Shown here one piece after another: positions 4,752 through 7,357 of a DNA stretch of 7,357 nt. The position numbers and the translations under genes are program-made. How positions within the stretch are numbered: the stretch's first letter is position 1; every line of letters starts with the position of its first letter. Under the pieces are notes generated by a model. That model was not told the origin of the DNA and ran no database searches. It saw only the letters and a program-made list of their open reading frames with translations. The DNA comes from Burkholderiaceae bacterium (lineage in GTDB: Bacteria > Pseudomonadota > Gammaproteobacteria > Burkholderiales > Burkholderiaceae): NCBI GenBank assembly GCA_030151165.1, contig JASLEM010000450.1, forward strand, positions 1 through 7,357, written 5' to 3'.

Positions 4752-5714
4752 ATGAGCATCCAACGACGCACGGTATTGGCGACGACACTCGTGGCCGCGG
4801 CCTACGGCCTTCCCGGGATCGCGCTGGCGCAGAAGAAGATCGTCCTCGGCTTCGCCCAGGTCGGCGCCGAAAGCGGCTGGCGCACCGCCAACACCGAGTC
4901 GATCAAGTCGGCGGCCAAGGACGCCGGCATCGAGCTGAAGTTCTCGGACGCGCAGCAGAAGCAGGAGAACCAGATCAAGGCGATCCGCTCGTACATCGCG
5001 CAGAAGGTCGACGTGATCGCCTTCTCGCCGGTGGTCGAGACGGGCTGGGATCCGGTGCTGCAGGAAGCCAAGGCCGCGAAGATCCCCGTGATCCTGACCG
5101 ACCGCTCGGTCGACTCGAAGGACAAGAGCCTCTACGTGACGTTCATGGGCTCGGACTTCATCGAGGAGGGCCGCAAGGCGGGCCGCTGGCTCGAGGCTTT
5201 CGAGAAGGGCAAGCCGGGCCCGATCAACATCGTCGAGCTGCAGGGCACCGTGGGCTCCGCGCCGGCGATCGATCGCAAGAAGGGCTTCGAGGAGATCATC
5301 TCCAGCGACAACCGCATGAAGATCATCCGCTCGCAGACCGGCGACTTCACGCGCGCCAAGGGCAAGGAAGTGATGGAGGCGTTCCTGAAGTCGGACGCCA
5401 AGAACATCAACGTCCTCTACGCGCACAACGACGACATGGCCCTCGGCGCGATCCAGGCGATCGAGGAAGCTGGCCTCAAGCCGGGCGTCGACATCACCAT
5501 CATCTCGGTCGACGCCACCAAGGGCGCGTTCGAGGCGATGATCGCCGGCAAGCAGAACGTCGTCGTCGAGTGCAACCCGCTGCTCGGGCCGCAGCTGATG
5601 CAGGCGACCAAGGATCTCGTCGCCGGCAAGACGCTGCCCAAGCGGATCGAGACGGTCGAGAGCATCTATCCGCAGGAAGTGGCCGCGGCCGAGTTCCCGA
5701 AGAGGAAGTATTGA
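4752..5714 (+). CDS. ytfQ: Sugar ABC transporter periplasmic binding protein, YtfQ-like (galactofuranose family)
   Basis: YtfQ is the periplasmic substrate-binding protein of a high-affinity sugar importer; the E. coli protein binds galactofuranose and galactopyranose. The protein has 320 residues (about 318 in E. coli). A signal peptide spans residues 1-26, with the cleavage site ALA before QKK; its start, IQRRTVLA, resembles a twin-arginine motif. YtfQ-type blocks follow in order: FAQVGAESGWRTANTESIK, QQKQENQIKAIRS, PVVETGWDPVLQEAK, DRSVDSKDKSLY, ELQGTVGSAPAIDRKKGF, RSQTGDFTRAKGKEVMEAF and YAHNDDMALGAIQAIEEAG. These match the sugar-binding cleft and hinge of the periplasmic-binding-protein type 1 (ribose-type) fold. 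AGGAG precedes the ATG by 10 bases. The ATPase gene follows after a 236-base structured spacer. Transport of another hexose or a pentose is possible in this order. Confidence 0.92.
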   Translation: MSIQRRTVLATTLVAAAYGLPGIALAQKKIVLGFAQVGAESGWRTANTESIKSAAKDAGIELKFSDAQQKQENQIKAIRSYIAQKVDVIAFSPVVETGWDPVLQEAKAAKIPVILTDRSVDSKDKSLYVTFMGSDFIEEGRKAGRWLEAFEKGKPGPINIVELQGTVGSAPAIDRKKGFEEIISSDNRMKIIRSQTGDFTRAKGKEVMEAFLKSDAKNINVLYAHNDDMALGAIQAIEEAGLKPGVDITIISVDATKGAFEAMIAGKQNVVVECNPLLGPQLMQATKDLVAGKTLPKRIETVESIYPQEVAAAEFPKRKY

Positions 5715-5950
5715 CCCCCACGCCCGCTCGCGCGGGCGGCCCCCCCGAGGGGGGGTGAGCGTGGACGACGGGCCGTCCAGCGGACGGACTGTCGCCTCGC
5801 GAACGGGCTGCCGCTTGCGACAACCCCGGGCGAGCGGACTGGCGGAGCCAGATCCGCCGCTTCCCTGAATTTTCTGGTGGAACGAGTGAGCGGCAGCGCC
5901 GGAGCCACGCACCAGACCGGCGTGCGGTCCGTTCACTCACGTGGAGTCTC
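5715..5950 (+). other. Hairpin-rich non-coding spacer between ytfQ and ytfR
   Basis: No credible gene lies here. The spacer is packed with inverted repeats: GCCCGC/GCGGGC (5722-5737), a run of seven C facing seven G (5740-5755), both enclosed by CCACGC/GCGTGG (5718-5764); CCGTCC/GGACGG (5773-5787); GGCGGA/TCCGCC (5841-5858); and a 10-bp stem 5884-5893 with 5929-5938. None has a terminator-type T-run directly after it. Such structures between a binding-protein gene and its ATPase gene commonly protect the upstream mRNA or lower downstream expression. That role is inferred here. The hairpins could also be a dispersed intergenic repeat of this genome. Confidence 0.55.
5884..5938 (+). repeat. Long inverted repeat just upstream of ytfR
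   Basis: GAGTGAGCGG (5884-5893) pairs with CCGTTCACTC (5929-5938), 10 bp with a single G-U, across a 35-base loop that itself contains GCCGG/CCGGC and CACGC/GCGTG pairings. The stem ends four bases before the GGAG of ytfR (5943-5946). A competing stem, CTGGTG/CACCAG (5874-5879 with 5910-5915), interlocks with it, so the two would form a pseudoknot or exclude each other. It may tune translation of ytfR. Confidence 0.4.
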
Positions 5951-7357
5951 GTGCTAGTTGCCAATGGAATCGACAAGCGCTACGGCGCGGTGAAGGTGCT
6001 CGAGGGGGTCGCCCTGAACCTTCGGGCGGGCGAGGTGCACGCGTTGATGGGGCAGAACGGCGCGGGCAAGTCCACGCTGATCAAGATCCTCACCGGCGTG
6101 GTGCCGGCCGACGGCGGCACGCTGTCGCTCGGCGGCGCGGCGATCGCGCCCGACTCGCCGATCGCCGCGCAGCGGCTGGGCATCAGCACGGTCTACCAGG
6201 AAGTCAACCTCTGCCCCAACCTCACGGTGGCGGAGAACATCTTCGCGGGCCGCTATCCGCGGCGCGGCTGGGGCGGGCTCAAGGCGATCGACGGCCCGCG
6301 CATGCTGCGCGAGACGCGCGAGCTGCTCGCCCGCCTGCATCTGGACATCGACCCCGCCGCCACGCTCGGCCGCCTGCCCGTCGCGCTGCAGCAGCTCGTG
6401 GCGATCGCGCGCGCGTTGAGCGTCGACGCGAAGGTGCTGATCCTCGACGAGCCGACCTCGAGCCTCGACGACACCGAGGTCGCGCACCTGTTCGACGTGC
6501 TGCGCGGCCTGCGCGGCTCGGGCCTCGCGATCCTCTTCGTCACGCACTTCCTCGACCAGGTCTATGCGATCGCCGATCGCATCACCGTGCTGCGCAACGG
6601 CAAGTTCGTCGGCGAATGGACACCGCCCGAGCTGCCCGCGCAGGCGTTGGTGGCGGCGATGGTCGGGCGCGACGTCGCGCTGGCGTCGGCCGCGGGCGAA
6701 CCGGCCATTGCAGCGGAAACCGAGGCGGCGACGGCGCCGCCGCGGGTGTCGCTGCGCGGCTTCGGCGCCGACCGCCGGCTGCACCCGCTCGACCTCGACC
6801 TGCGCGCCGGCGAGGTCGTCGGCGTCGCGGGCCTGCTCGGCTCCGGCCGCACCGAACTCGCGCGCCTGATGTTCGGCCTCGACGCCGCCGACAGCGGCGC
6901 GATGCAGGTCGAGGGCCAAGCCGTCAAGCTCACGCACCCCGCGCAGGCCGTGCGCCTCGGGCTCGCGTTCTGCCCGGAGGAGCGCAAGGCCGACGGCATC
7001 GTCGGCGAGCTGAGCGTGCGCGAGAACATCGTCCTCGCGCTGCAGGCCCGGGCCGGCCTGTGGCCCTGCATCCGGCCCGCGAAGCAGCGCGAACTCGCGC
7101 AGCACTACATCGACCTGCTGGGCATCCGCACCGCCGACTCGGACATGCCGATCGGCCTGCTGTCCGGCGGCAACCAGCAGAAGGCCCTGCTCGCGCGCTG
7201 GCTCGCCACCGCGCCGGGCGTGCTGATCCTCGACGAACCCACGCGCGGCATCGACGTCGCCGCCAAGCAGGAACTGATGAACGAAGTGATGCGCCTCGCG
7301 CGCGAAGGCATGTCCGTGCTGTTCATCTCGTCGGAGATCGACGAGGTGCTGCGCATC
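5951..7357 (+). CDS. ytfR: Sugar ABC transporter ATP-binding protein, YtfR-like (partial, 3' end outside window)
   Basis: This cytoplasmic ATPase has two fused nucleotide-binding domains and powers sugar import with YtfQ and two permeases. The window holds 469 codons; about 30 more are expected. Domain 1: Walker A GQNGAGKST (34-42), Q-loop VYQEVNLCPN (81-90), a degenerate signature VALQQLVAI (144-152), Walker B VLILDEPTS (162-170) and H-loop His199 in FVTHFLDQVY. Domain 2: degenerate Walker A GLLGSGRTE (294-302, Arg for Lys), FCPEERKADGI (340-350), intact signature LSGGNQQK (404-411), Walker B VLILDEPTRGID (424-435), and Ser in place of the H-loop His (FISSE). This asymmetry is normal for the family. 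The start is GTG 5951-5953, four bases after GGAG; no in-frame ATG exists nearby. The frame is open to the window edge. Confidence 0.94.
   Translation, partial: MLVANGIDKRYGAVKVLEGVALNLRAGEVHALMGQNGAGKSTLIKILTGVVPADGGTLSLGGAAIAPDSPIAAQRLGISTVYQEVNLCPNLTVAENIFAGRYPRRGWGGLKAIDGPRMLRETRELLARLHLDIDPAATLGRLPVALQQLVAIARALSVDAKVLILDEPTSSLDDTEVAHLFDVLRGLRGSGLAILFVTHFLDQVYAIADRITVLRNGKFVGEWTPPELPAQALVAAMVGRDVALASAAGEPAIAAETEAATAPPRVSLRGFGADRRLHPLDLDLRAGEVVGVAGLLGSGRTELARLMFGLDAADSGAMQVEGQAVKLTHPAQAVRLGLAFCPEERKADGIVGELSVRENIVLALQARAGLWPCIRPAKQRELAQHYIDLLGIRTADSDMPIGLLSGGNQQKALLARWLATAPGVLILDEPTRGIDVAAKQELMNEVMRLAREGMSVLFISSEIDEVLRI

Noticed and set aside
5718..5764. Operon terminator after ytfQ
   Set aside because: The stems are strong but no T-run follows, and the ATPase gene of the same transporter continues downstream. 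Listed as spacer structure instead.
5722..5787. CRISPR or tandem repeat array
   Set aside because: The repeats are different hairpins with no common unit or regular spacing.
4653..5936. Long minus-strand open frame opposite ytfQ
   Set aside because: Antisense shadow. The plus strand has a complete, conserved binding protein with signal peptide and ribosome site.
5954..7105. 383-codon minus-strand open frame opposite ytfR
   Set aside because: Antisense shadow of an ATPase gene with all nucleotide-binding motifs in order on the plus strand.

Overview
The window is uniformly GC-rich. Gene content and order suggest a betaproteobacterium of the order Burkholderiales: mltG divergent from ygfZ, followed by a DUF4936 gene and an NRDE/TANGO2 gene. 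The genus cannot be fixed from the sequence alone. It looks like ordinary chromosome. I see no insertion sequence, CRISPR array, tRNA, rRNA, phage gene or clear break in composition.

Layout. (1) Positions 1-248, minus strand: the 5' part of mltG, an endolytic murein transglycosylase. (2) 329-2735, plus strand: a compact three-gene run of ygfZ (folate-dependent Fe-S cluster maintenance), a DUF4936 protein of unknown role and an NRDE/TANGO2-family protein. The last two overlap by 13 bases. The mltG/ygfZ gap is only 80 bases and appears to hold overlapping divergent -10 elements. (3) 2759-4532, minus strand: a GNAT acetyltransferase, then a cation exchanger of the CaCA superfamily. Between them is a well-formed yybP-ykoY manganese riboswitch, whose conserved sequence and four helices can be read directly, followed by a long hairpin in the leader. 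(4) 4752-7357, plus strand: a sugar ABC importer of the YtfQ/YtfR type (galactofuranose/galactose family) with a periplasmic binding protein and a tandem-domain ATPase cut by the window edge. A candidate sigma-70 promoter, a dyad and a repeated operator-like motif precede it. A 236-base, hairpin-rich, non-coding spacer separates the two transporter genes.

How it fits together. The strongest biological statement is that the exchanger is very probably a manganese-responsive efflux protein rather than a general Ca2+ exchanger. Its leader carries the Mn2+ sensor, and both of its inverted repeats lack the usual Asn/Asp ion ligand in the second half of the motif. The YtfQR genes supply sugar uptake; the permease genes should lie just beyond the right edge. 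The ygfZ-DUF4936-NRDE group is a known neighbourhood in this order, and two of its three members lack a settled biochemical function.
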